From positions 1 to 64,000 of the forward strand of contig NZ_VSTH01000103.1 in NCBI RefSeq assembly GCF_008123965.1: 64,000 nucleotides of DNA, written 5' to 3'. Below, piece after piece: positions 18,327 to 27,335 of the stretch; the first letter of the stretch is position 1; every line of letters begins with the position of its first letter. The translations under genes and the position numbers were made by a program. Source of the stretch: Bradyrhizobium hipponense (GTDB lineage: Bacteria > Pseudomonadota > Alphaproteobacteria > Rhizobiales > Xanthobacteraceae). The notes beneath the pieces were generated by a model. The model did not search any database. It was not told the origin of the DNA and saw only the letters and a program-made list of their open reading frames with translations.

Positions 18327-18746
18327 ATGCCCGACACCAGGACGAAAACCACAGACGACAAGGTCATCAAGAGCGAAGAGCAATGGCGGCAGGAATTGTC
18401 TCCGATGCAGTACGCCGTGCTGCGGCAAAAGGCGACCGAGCGTCCCTTTTCGGGCGAATATGAGCACGACCACCGCGCCGGCACCTATGTCTGCGCCGGC
18501 TGCGGCAATGTGCTGTTCGAGTCCGACGCCAAGTTCGATTCCGGCTGCGGCTGGCCGAGCTTCACCCAGCCCGCGGTCGAGAGCCATGTCGACGAGGAGC
18601 GGGATATCAGCCACGGCATGATCCGCACCGAGGTTCTCTGCGCCAAGTGCAGCGGCCATCTCGGCCATGTCTTCCCCGACGGCCCCGGGCCGACCGGGCT
18701 GCGCTACTGCATCAATTCGGCGGCGCTGAAGCTCGAGCCGAAATAA
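18327..18746 (+). CDS. msrB: Peptide methionine sulfoxide reductase MsrB
   Basis: A 139-residue enzyme reducing R-methionine sulfoxide. The zinc site is Cys56/Cys59 (CAGC) and Cys105/Cys108 (CAKC). The catalytic Cys128 lies in LRYCINSAAL, and a likely resolving Cys74 is in DSGCGWPSF. There is no signal peptide, so unlike the upstream MsrA it should be cytosolic. It is the second gene of the msrAB pair, and a GGTTCC-GTCAT-GGAACC hairpin lies just after it. Confidence 0.94.
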   Translation: MPDTRTKTTDDKVIKSEEQWRQELSPMQYAVLRQKATERPFSGEYEHDHRAGTYVCAGCGNVLFESDAKFDSGCGWPSFTQPAVESHVDEERDISHGMIRTEVLCAKCSGHLGHVFPDGPGPTGLRYCINSAALKLEPK

Positions 18747-18763
18747 ATCCCTGCCAGCCGCAC

Positions 18764-18780
18764 GGTTCCGTCATGGAACC
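18764..18780 (+). other. Hairpin between msrB and the DUF3309 gene
   Basis: GGTTCC-GTCAT-GGAACC inverted repeat 17 bases after the msrB stop. There is no T-run. Its right arm also reads GGAAC followed after 16 bases by CTTT, a weak match to the rhizobial EcfG stress promoter, so it could equally be promoter sequence for the next gene. Confidence 0.35.
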
Positions 18781-18855
18781 CGGCGGCGCGATGTGCTTTT
18801 CTCTTCTGGCGGTGCGCCCGACCCTCGCAATTCGGCGGCCGCCAGGGAGGATGCC

Positions 18856-19020
18856 ATGACCCTCGGGACCGTCCTGATCATCCTGGTGATCATTTATCTG
18901 GTCGGCGGCTTGTCGGGCCGCATCGGCGGCTACGGCTATGGGATGGGCCATTCCGGCATGGGGATCGGCGGCGTCGTGCTCGTGGTGCTGCTCGTCCTGC
19001 TGCTGCTTGGCAAGCTGTAA
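18856..19020 (+). CDS. DUF3309 family small membrane protein
   Basis: A 54-residue very hydrophobic protein: MTLGTVLIILVIIYLVGG, a Gly-rich hinge (GYGYGMGHSGMG), then VVLVVLLVLLLLG. This two-helix pattern with glycine centre is that of DUF3309, common in alphaproteobacteria. The ATG at 18856 is five bases after AGGGAGG, a strong ribosome site that fixes the start. Function is unknown; small membrane proteins of this kind are often stress induced. Confidence 0.78.
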   Translation: MTLGTVLIILVIIYLVGGLSGRIGGYGYGMGHSGMGIGGVVLVVLLVLLLLGKL

Positions 19021-19233
19021 ACCATACAAGCCATTGGAATTGCTTTGGTTATTGCAGATGCGGGGCTGCCATGCGCGGATTCATCATCTCTCATCGCAGG
19101 GGTCGCAATTTTGTCAAAACGGCCTATATTAGAGAACGAAAATGACATGTGCGGCGGGCCCACTCGATCGTGGCCTCTGCCCTCTTAACCCCACGCGCTT
19201 AAAGCCCCAGAGAAGATCACGAGGTCTTTGACC

Positions 19234-19524
19234 ATGCGTCCACTGCGTCCGTTCAACTTCAACACCTCCGCCGAACTGTTTCCCGCCGCGATCCGCAAGA
19301 AGAAGCGCGCGGGCTTCACCTATCGGCGGTTCGGCACCGCGGCCGAAGCCGTCCAGTTCGCGATGGAGCAGTTGCCGACAGATTCGTTGAACGGCGCCTA
19401 TCTGCAGGTCGAGGAAGCGCGCTTCGACCAGAACGGCATCCGCTCGCTCTACGAGAGCGAAGCTTTCCCGCTACCCCGTCACCGCAAGCCGGCAGAGACC
19501 AACGCCGACGCCGACGCGGCGTAA
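19234..19524 (+). CDS. Conserved hypothetical protein, 96 residues
   Basis: A soluble, mixed-charge 96-residue protein starting MRPLRPFNFNTSAELFP. It is not a member of a family I can name. The region RAGFTYRRFGTAAEAVQFAMEQL looks like a helix used in rhizobial small proteins of this type. ATG 19234 follows a GAGG site by nine bases; an in-frame TTG lies two codons earlier. A strong terminator follows at 19557-19582, so this is a separate transcription unit. Confidence 0.65.
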   Translation: MRPLRPFNFNTSAELFPAAIRKKKRAGFTYRRFGTAAEAVQFAMEQLPTDSLNGAYLQVEEARFDQNGIRSLYESEAFPLPRHRKPAETNADADAA

Positions 19525-19556
19525 ACTTTTCCGCAAGCCTTTCGATGTGCGCTGAA

Positions 19557-19582
19557 GCGCGATGGCCAAAAGGCCATCGCGC
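19557..19582 (+). terminator. Rho-independent terminator
   Basis: GCGCGATGGCC-AAAA-GGCCATCGCGC, a perfect 11-base-pair stem with a four-base loop, followed by TCTTTGCGTTTT. It stands 33 bases after the stop of the 96-residue gene and may also serve the convergent DUF4112 gene. Confidence 0.85.
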
Positions 19583-19609
19583 TCTTTGCGTTTTGGCGCA
19601 AGAGGCGCC

Positions 19610-20152
19610 TCAGATGCGCGGCTGCTTGTCGAGCCAGCGCCGAAGCAGGCGGACGTTGCGCATGTTGGCGCGGAACATGACGTCGAAGGCATCGCCCGCG
19701 AACGGGACCATGCCGACCACGCCGTCGACCGCGACGTTGCCGAGCATGCGGGCGGTGAGGTACCAGGGCGCGCCCAGCGCGCGGGCCTCGCGCACCAGCC
19801 ACAGCGAGATCGCGGTGGTGATGATATCGCCGACCACCGGGATCAGCCCGATCAGGCCGTCGATGCCGTAGCGGATATTGGTGCCGGGCAGGACGAAGGC
19901 GACGTCGAGCAGCTTTGCGATAGCCTCGATCCGTGCAATCCGCTGCTCCCGCGTCAGATTGCCGAACGGGCTACCTTGGCCGAACTCGACGCGAAATTCG
20001 CGAAACCCCTGCTCCAGCGTTTCAGGACGGATTTCGCGGCCTTCCTGGTCGATGATCGGCCCGTGCGCCTCGGCGCTAGAAGAGGTCGTTCGCGAGCGGC
20101 CCCCTGAACGGGGTCGGCGCGGAGCAAGAATGTCGTCGTCGGACATGGTCAT
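19610..20152 (-). CDS. DUF4112 family membrane protein
   Basis: A 180-residue protein whose C-terminal two-thirds match DUF4112: LLDVAFVLPGTNIRYGIDGLIGLIPVVGDIITTAISLWLV and GMVPFAGDAFDVMFRANMRN, containing two hydrophobic helices with Pro/Gly turns. The N-terminal ~35 residues are charged and disordered (PRRPRSGGRSRTTSSS). It is probably an inner-membrane protein with no known role. It may form a unit with the membrane-protein gene 61 bases upstream on the same strand. Confidence 0.82.
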   Translation of the reverse strand: MTMSDDDILAPRRPRSGGRSRTTSSSAEAHGPIIDQEGREIRPETLEQGFREFRVEFGQGSPFGNLTREQRIARIEAIAKLLDVAFVLPGTNIRYGIDGLIGLIPVVGDIITTAISLWLVREARALGAPWYLTARMLGNVAVDGVVGMVPFAGDAFDVMFRANMRNVRLLRRWLDKQPRI

Positions 20153-20213
20153 GGCCTGTAGGGAACGCGCCAGCGCGGCGGAGGTTGCTGCAGCGTGGTC
20201 GAAGGTCGCGCCC

Positions 20214-20639
20214 TCAGGTCGATGCTGCTGCGGGCTGCGGCTCCGGGACGTATTTGTGCACGAGCCAGGATGACGCCACCGCCGGCACGAAACCGACGAG
20301 GCCGTACAGGATGAATTGCACCGCGCCCGAGTCCGGGCCGCGCGAACTGTAAGTCAGCGACGCCAGGATGAAGGCGAACACGCCGACCAGCAGCATCCGC
20401 AGCACCGGGCCGATCCGCCTGACGTTGACCAGGATGTCGTCGACCGCACCGATCATCAGCGAAGGCAGGAAGCCGAACAGATAGCTGTATTGTAGGGTCT
20501 TGAAAAACACTGCGAACAGTTTGCCGACCTCGCCGAGACTGGTCTGGGTCCAGTAGCCGGACTGATAGGTCGTCGTCAGCAGCAGCAGGAACCCGCCCAC
20601 GAACGGGCCCAGGAGCGCGAACACGAAATAGCGTTTCAT
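20214..20639 (-). CDS. Small integral membrane protein (possibly DUF5413)
   Basis: A 141-residue protein with four predicted membrane segments: YFVFALLGPFVGGFLLLL, YSYLFGFLPSLMIGAV, VLRMLLVGVFAFILASLTY and FILYGLVGFVPAVASSWLV. It ends in a short Pro/Ala tail. It resembles conserved hypothetical membrane proteins of Bradyrhizobium, which I believe are called DUF5413, but I am not certain. No catalytic motif is visible. It precedes the DUF4112 gene on the same strand. Confidence 0.6.
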   Translation of the reverse strand: MKRYFVFALLGPFVGGFLLLLTTTYQSGYWTQTSLGEVGKLFAVFFKTLQYSYLFGFLPSLMIGAVDDILVNVRRIGPVLRMLLVGVFAFILASLTYSSRGPDSGAVQFILYGLVGFVPAVASSWLVHKYVPEPQPAAAST

Positions 20640-20715
20640 CAGGCATCCTCATCCTTCGCCGTCGTTATAGCAGTGGCGCGGGAACCTTGAATAGCGGGGC
20701 GCGCCGCATTCGAGG

Positions 20716-20740
20716 GGAACAAGTGGCACGGCGACGAGTT
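20716..20740 (+). promoter_or_regulatory. EcfG-like general stress promoter
   Basis: GGAAC at 20716-20720, a 16-base spacer, then AGTT at 20737-20740. The alphaproteobacterial EcfG consensus is GGAAC-N16/17-CGTT, so eight of nine bases fit. It is 50 bases before the start of the first Cys-rich protein gene, a sensible leader length. Confidence 0.4.
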
Positions 20741-20790
20741 CAGACAGGACTTGAAATTGAGAAATTGACCTGTCCGATTTGGAGCGACCG

Positions 20791-21036
20791 ATGTCCCGCA
20801 AGCTGTTCCTTCTGACGACGATCACGCTGACGGCCCTGAGCGGCGTGTCGGGACCGCCCGCTCTCGCGCAAGGTCATGCCGGTACGCCGCAGGAACAGCA
20901 GGCCTGCTCGCGCGATGCCTCGCGGCTGTGCCGCAAGGAGCTCGGCGACGACAATGCGGTGCAGAGCTGCCTGCAAGCCCATCGCGGCAAGCTGTCGAGG
21001 TCTTGCAGCAAGGTGTTCGAGAGCCACGGCAGGTAA
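20791..21036 (+). CDS. Secreted cysteine-rich repeat protein (copy 1)
   Basis: An 81-residue protein with a signal peptide (SRKLFLLTTITLTALSGVSG, cleaved near ALA-QG) and a mature region holding four cysteines spaced C-x7-C-x12-C-x11-C (ACSRDASRLC ... SC ... SC). This is the spacing of the cysteine-rich repeat named after Golgi protein GLG1. It is the same pattern as the gene at 21561. Exported and probably disulfide bonded; ligand or role unknown. GGAG six bases before ATG 20791 supports the start. Confidence 0.68.
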   Translation: MSRKLFLLTTITLTALSGVSGPPALAQGHAGTPQEQQACSRDASRLCRKELGDDNAVQSCLQAHRGKLSRSCSKVFESHGR

Positions 21037-21073
21037 AGGTCAAGTTCCTTATCGAGTCCCTTGGAGGTCTGAG

Positions 21074-21304
21074 ATGTCAGACATGCTGCGCGACGAACAG
21101 CTCACGATCCTGAGGGACATCAGCCAGTCTTTTGCCTTTGCCGACGACCGCCACGGCAAGATCGACGAGCTGATCGCCGGCGGCTATGTCGTGAAAGACG
21201 GCGATCTGTTCGAGCTCACGGCAAAAGGCATCACCGCCGTCGAAGAACACGCCGCAGCGCTCGGAGATCCCGACGCGGAACAAGCGAGCGCATCGTCCGT
21301 CTGA
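21074..21304 (+). CDS. Small hypothetical protein, 76 residues
   Basis: A soluble acidic protein starting MSDMLRDEQLTILRDISQ. It has a winged-helix-like order of elements (DELIAGGYVVKDGDLFELTAKGITAVEEH), as in small proteins that follow the pattern helix, "I/L-I-x-x-G-Y", strand, "L-T-x-x-G". A compact DNA-binding fold is possible but not shown. GGAGG lies six bases before ATG 21074. It sits between the two Cys-rich secreted proteins, 37 bases after the first. Confidence 0.6.
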   Translation: MSDMLRDEQLTILRDISQSFAFADDRHGKIDELIAGGYVVKDGDLFELTAKGITAVEEHAAALGDPDAEQASASSV

Positions 21305-21560
21305 CGCAGCGCGCCGCTTCGACGTGACGAAGCTGCAACAATTGCGAATTCCTTTGCGCGTCCCATTGCAGCCTCATGACAATGGCGCATACTTCGCTCG
21401 GGCGGCGCAGCACCTTCGATTCGAACATCACGAGAGATCGAGCAACCACATGCGGGATTGGGTTCCCTGCGTGACGGCTGCGACATGCGGCAGAGCAAGC
21501 TGCGTGCGGCGCCCCAAAATCAACTGGCTCAAGCCAACACAATTTGGGGATGCATTCCAA

Positions 21561-21827
21561 ATGACACGCTACCAGACCATCGCCGCGCTCTTCGCCGTCG
21601 CCATCACCGCACTCGCATTCCAGATCTCGCCGGGCCTCGCCTTCTCATCCGAAGCGCAGCAGATGTGCTCGGGCGATGCGATGCGGCTGTGCTCGAGCGA
21701 AATCCCCGACATCTCGCGGATCACCGCCTGCATGGTGCGGAACAAGGCGCATGTCAGCCCCGGCTGCCGCGCCGTGATGAGTCGCGAGCACGCCGCCTCG
21801 CGCAAGCGGGAAGCCGCCGCGCAATAG
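21561..21827 (+). CDS. Secreted cysteine-rich repeat protein (copy 2)
   Basis: An 88-residue protein with a signal peptide (residues ~1-28, ALFAVAITALAFQISPGLA) and mature cysteines with spacing C-x7-C-x12-C-x11-C (MCSGDAMRLC ... AC ... GC), identical to the copy at 20791. The two differ in most other residues, so the duplication is old. The tail is basic and Ala/Arg/Glu rich. Start ATG 21561 gives the signal peptide; the upstream extension of the frame is not protein-like. Confidence 0.68.
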   Translation: MTRYQTIAALFAVAITALAFQISPGLAFSSEAQQMCSGDAMRLCSSEIPDISRITACMVRNKAHVSPGCRAVMSREHAASRKREAAAQ

Positions 21828-21833
21828 GAATTG

Positions 21834-21965
21834 CGTCATTCCGGGGCGACGCGACGGGACCGCGCAAGGCGCGGCCCGGGAGCGTCGAGCCCGGAATCCA
21901 TCTCCCTACGTCACGTGCGGCACAATGGATTCCGGGCTCGTGCTGCGCACGCCCCGGAACGACAG
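21834..21965. repeat. Palindromic repeat (CGTCATTCCGGGGC type)
   Basis: CGTCATTCCGGGGCG at the left and CGCCCCGGAACGACAG at the right bracket an inner GGAATCCAT / ATGGATTCC pair. The same element recurs at 52095-52202 in related form. It lies between the convergent Cys-rich gene and the 535-residue protein gene. Confidence 0.7.
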
Positions 21966-21971
21966 AGTGCC

Positions 21972-23579
21972 TCAGTCGCCCCATTGCGCGAACGCGTCAT
22001 TGAAGGCGCGCTCGCCGGGGGCGCCCTTTTCGATGGCGATGATGGCGCGGCGCTGGTTGGCGTAGACCAGCGGCACGTCGAACCACGAGCGCTCCTTCAG
22101 GAGCTGGACGTTGCGGGCGCGGTCGGCGTCGACATTGGAGAGGCCGACCAGGAAGAAGCCGTCGGTGACTTTGACCGCGAGCCCCGCGAGCGGGGTCCCG
22201 CGCGCTTGCTCGTTCGACTTCATCAGGATGCCGGGCACGTTGGAGACGCTGCCGCCGGGAAAATCCTGCGGCAGGATGAAGGTCAATTCCGCGGTATGGC
22301 TCGCCGGCAGCGACGAATCGGTGTTGCGGCGGAACGACATCGTCATCTTGAACTTGCGGTCGGGGATCTCGATGTCGGCGCGCACGGCGACGTCGGCCTT
22401 CTGGTTGCCCGATGCTTTGATCGGCTCCAGCCGCCACACCACCGAGCCGACATATTGCTTGCCCTTCGGATCGGACGGATCCTCGTCATAAAGCACGACC
22501 TTCTGCGCCACCGGCGCAACCGGCTGGTCGCTGGCCGAGGGCTGGCCGACGCGGTCCGGAATCTTGGGCTTGCTCTGCGGCTGCGAGGCATCCTTCGGGG
22601 CTTCCACCACCTGGGTCGGCGAGGACTTGAACAGGCCGCTCGCAGTCTGGACCAGCTGTTTGCCCCAGAGAATGCCGGCGCCAACCAGGATCAGCACGAT
22701 GCCGACGGCGATCGCGCTCTTGAACGGGAAGATCGAGCGGGAGCGGGCGCGCTTCTTGACGTCGCGGTCGGGCGCTATGCGCGGCCGCGGCGATGGCCCC
22801 TGCGGCGCATAGCGCTCGGCCTCCTCGATCGACTCGTCATAGGAATAGGGCGAATCCCCCTCGCCGACGCGGTTTTCCAGGCTCGGCTCGAGCCGGTCGA
22901 ATTCCGGCGAGGGCGAGGGCACGTTGGCATAGGTGCGGCGCGCGGCGCGGTTGGCCTGTGCGGCGGCGCCGCCAAGATCGTTGGCATCTGCGGTGATGTC
23001 GCGGAAGCCGCGCACGCCGGGGGCCTGTGGCAGCGGCGGTCCGCCATCCGGCGGACGACGAGCGCCAGTGCGTCCGGCTGGCGGCGGCTCGGGCATCGGC
23101 GGTGGAGCGGGCGGACTCGGCTGGCGCGGCGCATCGAAACGCGGGGCCCGCGGTGGACGCTGGGCATCGCGATCGATCTGGTCGTCACTGCCGAAGGACG
23201 GGCGGTCCGCACGCGGCGGCGGAGGAGCCGGACGGGCGCGCGGTGGCGCACCCTGCTGGGCCGCAGCAGGCGGATTGCCCTCGGCGGCACGGGCGCTGGC
23301 CCTGCGGAAGGCGTCGCCGCTGCCGCTGCGGGCGCCGCCGCCCGGGCGCGAGGCCTCGCGGGCGCGCTGGGCGGCCTCGGATTCGACCTTGCGAACGGCC
23401 TCCTCGAGCGACAGCCGTTCGCGGGTGATCTCGGATTCGGAAAGTGGCGGCTGCACGCTGCGAAGCTGCGCGATCAGCGCCGTGCGCGCCCGTTCATAGA
23501 GCGCGCGACGGCTTTCGCCGGGAGCGTTGGGATCCAGGGCGGCAATAGCGCGGGCGATCAGCGGATAGTAATCAGCCAT
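21972..23579 (-). CDS. Proline-rich single-pass membrane protein of unknown function
   Basis: A 535-residue protein. Residues 1-75 are helical (MADYYPLIARAIAALDPN, with LYERARTALIAQLRS). A long disordered Pro/Arg/Ala-rich region follows (~75-280). One membrane helix (SAIAVGIVLILVGAGILWG) is near residue 300, and a C-terminal folded domain (~350-535) has beta-rich stretches such as VVWRLEPIKASGNQKADVAV. The layout suggests a cytosolic N terminus and periplasmic C-terminal domain. It ends only 37 bases from the purA 3' end region and is regularly next to purA in related genomes as far as I recall. Confidence 0.75.
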   Translation of the reverse strand: MADYYPLIARAIAALDPNAPGESRRALYERARTALIAQLRSVQPPLSESEITRERLSLEEAVRKVESEAAQRAREASRPGGGARSGSGDAFRRASARAAEGNPPAAAQQGAPPRARPAPPPPRADRPSFGSDDQIDRDAQRPPRAPRFDAPRQPSPPAPPPMPEPPPAGRTGARRPPDGGPPLPQAPGVRGFRDITADANDLGGAAAQANRAARRTYANVPSPSPEFDRLEPSLENRVGEGDSPYSYDESIEEAERYAPQGPSPRPRIAPDRDVKKRARSRSIFPFKSAIAVGIVLILVGAGILWGKQLVQTASGLFKSSPTQVVEAPKDASQPQSKPKIPDRVGQPSASDQPVAPVAQKVVLYDEDPSDPKGKQYVGSVVWRLEPIKASGNQKADVAVRADIEIPDRKFKMTMSFRRNTDSSLPASHTAELTFILPQDFPGGSVSNVPGILMKSNEQARGTPLAGLAVKVTDGFFLVGLSNVDADRARNVQLLKERSWFDVPLVYANQRRAIIAIEKGAPGERAFNDAFAQWGD

Positions 23580-23616
23580 TTCAACTCAACTATGCGCACG
23601 TCCCGGTAAGATATCG

Positions 23617-24909
<1,293 letters not shown>

Positions 24910-25278
24910 TCGCGGGTAATCCTTCGAAGATTTTAGATGCGCCCAGCCCAATTCCCGGCCCAGGGCCGTTCGCACGCAAGGCAGGTCCAACCGGATAAAG
25001 GAAGCAGCCTCTCTAGGCAAGCAAGAACGGGACTTTTTCAAGGCTCGAAGGGCTATCCAAGCCTTTGATATCCCCGGAAAATCCAGAAACCTTCCGGCCC
25101 GGCGCGACAGCTACGACCAAAGCGTGAGAGGCGATGTCCGCCGCTGCATGGTCGCGATGCGTCCGCCCCATTGATGCAACCTTGATTTCCGTGTCTTTGA
25201 GCGGGGCCGGGCGACCAACCGGCCCGGACACCGCCGGGCCGGGGCCTTGGCGCATGACGCGGGGCCATAACAATCACA

Positions 25279-26211
25279 ATGTCCGCCACCGACCAGAGCA
25301 CAGGCGCCGCCACGCCCGGCCACAATTGGATCGCCAACCAGCCTTATCTGCTGCTCAGCATCACCGCGCTCTGCTGGGCCGGCAACGCCATTGTCGGACG
25401 GCTCGCCGCCGGTCACATCCCGCCGGTCACGCTCTCCTTCCTGCGCTGGTTCTTCGCCTTCCTGCTGGTGCTGCCGTTCGCCTGGAAGCATCTCTCGCAA
25501 GACTGGCCCGCGATCCGCGGAAAGCTCGGCCTGATGATCACGCTCTCGATCACCGGCATCGGCGCCTTCAACACCCTGCAATATTGGGCGCTGGAGCATA
25601 CGCAGGCGCTCAACACGCTGCTGCTCCAGTCGGCGGCGCCACTGCTGGTGGCGCTGTGGTCGCTGGTCATCCTCGGTATCCGGCTCACCGCGGCGCAGGC
25701 CTTCGGCGTGCTGCTATCCATGTGCGGCGTGCTGACCATCCTGCTGCATGGCGATTTCACCACGTTGTCGAACATCGACTTCAACAAGGGCGACCTGATC
25801 TTCCTCCTCGCGCTCTTGATCTTCGCGCTCTATTCGGTGTTGACCCTGAAGCGGCCAGCCATGCATGGACTGTCGTTCCTCGCCTTCACCTTCGGCTGCG
25901 GCGCCGCCTGTCTCATTCCGCTGGAGATCTGGGAATTGTTCGCGCGTCCGGTGATGAAGCTCGACGGGCCGAACCTGTTGACCCTGTTCTATGTCGCCGT
26001 CTTCCCGTCGACGCTCGCCTATCTCTGTTTCAACCGCGGCGTCCGCCTGATCGGCGCCAACCGCGCCGCGCCATTCTTCCACGTCGTGCCGGTGTTCGGC
26101 TCGATCATGGCGATGGTGTTTCTGGGCGAACGCCCGCAGGCCTTCCACTTCATCGGCTTCGCGCTGGTGCTGTCGGGCGTGTTCGCGGCGTCGAGGAAGC
26201 AGGCGAGTTAG
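25279..26211 (+). CDS. EamA-family (DMT) transporter, copy 1
   Basis: A 310-residue inner-membrane protein with ten predicted helices in two EamA repeats. It begins with NQPYLLLSITALCWAGNAIV and ends FIGFALVLSGVFAASR. The family exports amino acids, metabolites or drugs. The motif FNRGVRLIGANRAAPFFHVV is nearly shared with the paralogue at 28652, showing a duplication. It is followed by a clear terminator at 26251-26278. Substrate unknown. Confidence 0.88.
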   Translation: MSATDQSTGAATPGHNWIANQPYLLLSITALCWAGNAIVGRLAAGHIPPVTLSFLRWFFAFLLVLPFAWKHLSQDWPAIRGKLGLMITLSITGIGAFNTLQYWALEHTQALNTLLLQSAAPLLVALWSLVILGIRLTAAQAFGVLLSMCGVLTILLHGDFTTLSNIDFNKGDLIFLLALLIFALYSVLTLKRPAMHGLSFLAFTFGCGAACLIPLEIWELFARPVMKLDGPNLLTLFYVAVFPSTLAYLCFNRGVRLIGANRAAPFFHVVPVFGSIMAMVFLGERPQAFHFIGFALVLSGVFAASRKQAS

Positions 26212-26250
26212 GCCTAGGGCCCTTGTTTGGGGCGTGTGTTGGGACTGGTT

Positions 26251-26278
26251 CATGGCGGAACGAGAAGACTCCGCCATG
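26251..26278 (+). terminator. Rho-independent terminator after EamA copy 1
   Basis: CATGGCGGA (26251-26259) pairs perfectly with TCCGCCATG (26270-26278) across a ten-base loop, followed by ATTTGTATTTT. Confidence 0.78.
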
Positions 26279-26330
26279 ATTTGTATTTTGCTTCCGACTG
26301 CTCAGATGCGCCGGATTTCGCGGTCTCGGA

Positions 26331-26729
26331 TCAAGCGACCGCTGCTGGATTCATCCATACTATTTCCCAGACATAGCCATCTGGATCTTCAATGTGGCGG
26401 TTATACATGAAGCCGAGATCCTGTGCCGGGTTGGGATCGGCGCGACCGCCCGCCACCACCGCGCGAGCCAGTGTTGCATCGACGGCGTCGCGGTCATCGA
26501 CGGTAAGGGCGATCAAAACCTGACTGTCGCATCGCGCGTCACCGATCGGACGCTTGGTGAATTCGCGATACTGATCGTGGGTCAGCAGCATCACGCCGAT
26601 CGTGTCCGCGAACATGAGCGAGGTCGAATTCTCGCCGGAAAACTGAGGGTTCACCGTACCGCCAAGCGACACATAGAATGCCGTCGATGCGGCGAGATCG
26701 CGCACTGGCAGGTTCAACAGAATCATCAT
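26331..26729 (-). CDS. VOC family (glyoxalase/bleomycin-resistance-like) protein
   Basis: A 132-residue protein of the vicinal oxygen chelate fold with paired beta-alpha-beta units: MMILLNLPVRDLAASTAFYVSLG and the C-terminal HIEDPDGYVWEIVWM, whose Glu is the usual metal ligand. The subfamily resembles YunF/"lactoylglutathione lyase-like" proteins with a KRPIGDARCDSQVL central stretch. It is probably a cytosolic metalloenzyme or resistance protein with unknown substrate. Tandem ATGs at 26729 and 26726 are possible starts. Confidence 0.83.
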   Translation of the reverse strand: MMILLNLPVRDLAASTAFYVSLGGTVNPQFSGENSTSLMFADTIGVMLLTHDQYREFTKRPIGDARCDSQVLIALTVDDRDAVDATLARAVVAGGRADPNPAQDLGFMYNRHIEDPDGYVWEIVWMNPAAVA

Positions 26730-26857
26730 GGATATCGTTTTCCTTGTCTTCAGTGGCGGGATGCCACGCCGTTGCAACGCTCTGCTTGGGAAATTGCTGG
26801 TCGGTCTCTGGCGCGTCGTGGCACTTCGGCCTAGCCTCCTATGAATGGGTCCTGACC

Positions 26858-27262
26858 CTAGATGTAGCGCGCCGCGCCCATGCAGAGGGCGGTGATGGCG
26901 AGCAGAACGGCGGCCACGCGCTGGGCGGTCGCGATGCGCGAATGCACGTCCGCCGCTTCGCTCGTGCCACGGCGCAAGGTCAGGACCGCGCGGGGGCCGA
27001 TTGCGGCCTGAACGCCGACCGCGATCAACGCGCAGACCGCGCCAAGCGCGAGAACCTGCTCGGTCGGACCGAAGCTTTCGGCGTGGACGAGATGGCCGAG
27101 ATAGGCGCCTGTCACGATCGCAATCGTCGCCGCGCCGAGTTGGGGAAAGACGAGCTGCTCGCCGCCGGCTCCGCCGGTCCGCGCCAGCGCAAAGCTTGAT
27201 CCCGCCCAGAACACGGACGACAACACATGAAGCGACAGGGCGATCACGAGGGCAGTCTGCAT
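26858..27262 (-). CDS. Small four-helix membrane protein, divergent from TetR regulator
   Basis: A 134-residue protein with four hydrophobic segments (ALVIALSLHVLSSVFWAGS, LGAATIAIVTGAYLGHLV, ALGAVCALIAVGVQAAIG, VAAVLLAITALCMGAARY). His-containing first helix and spacing resemble CopD/DUF2269-like membrane proteins, but I cannot place it. GGAG six bases before ATG 27262 fixes the start. It is divergent from the TetR gene at 27336 with a dyad between them, so it is the likely target of that regulator. Confidence 0.68.
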   Translation of the reverse strand: MQTALVIALSLHVLSSVFWAGSSFALARTGGAGGEQLVFPQLGAATIAIVTGAYLGHLVHAESFGPTEQVLALGAVCALIAVGVQAAIGPRAVLTLRRGTSEAADVHSRIATAQRVAAVLLAITALCMGAARYI

Positions 27263-27292
27263 GGCAGGCTCCAAATTGGCTTCTAAATTAGA

Positions 27293-27307
27293 TATACAAT
27301 ATGTATA
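27293..27307. promoter_or_regulatory. Putative TetR operator
   Basis: TATACA-ATA-TGTATA, a perfect six-base inverted repeat with a three-base spacer, in an A+T-rich stretch between the divergent membrane-protein and TetR genes. TetR regulators usually control such a divergent neighbour and themselves through an operator of this sort. Confidence 0.55.
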
Positions 27308-27335
27308 GTCAATACGTCAAGAGAATGGCGGGGCC

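Noticed and set aside
18775..18799. EcfG-like promoter before the DUF3309 gene (GGAAC-N16-CTTT)
   Set aside because: The -10 element matches three of four bases and GGAAC is part of a hairpin arm, so the evidence is too weak for a promoter call.
21831..23609. 592-codon plus-strand frame opposite the Pro-rich membrane protein
   Set aside because: Begins in a palindromic repeat and encodes Arg/Gly/Leu-rich low-complexity sequence; the minus-strand protein has a clear membrane helix and folded C terminus.
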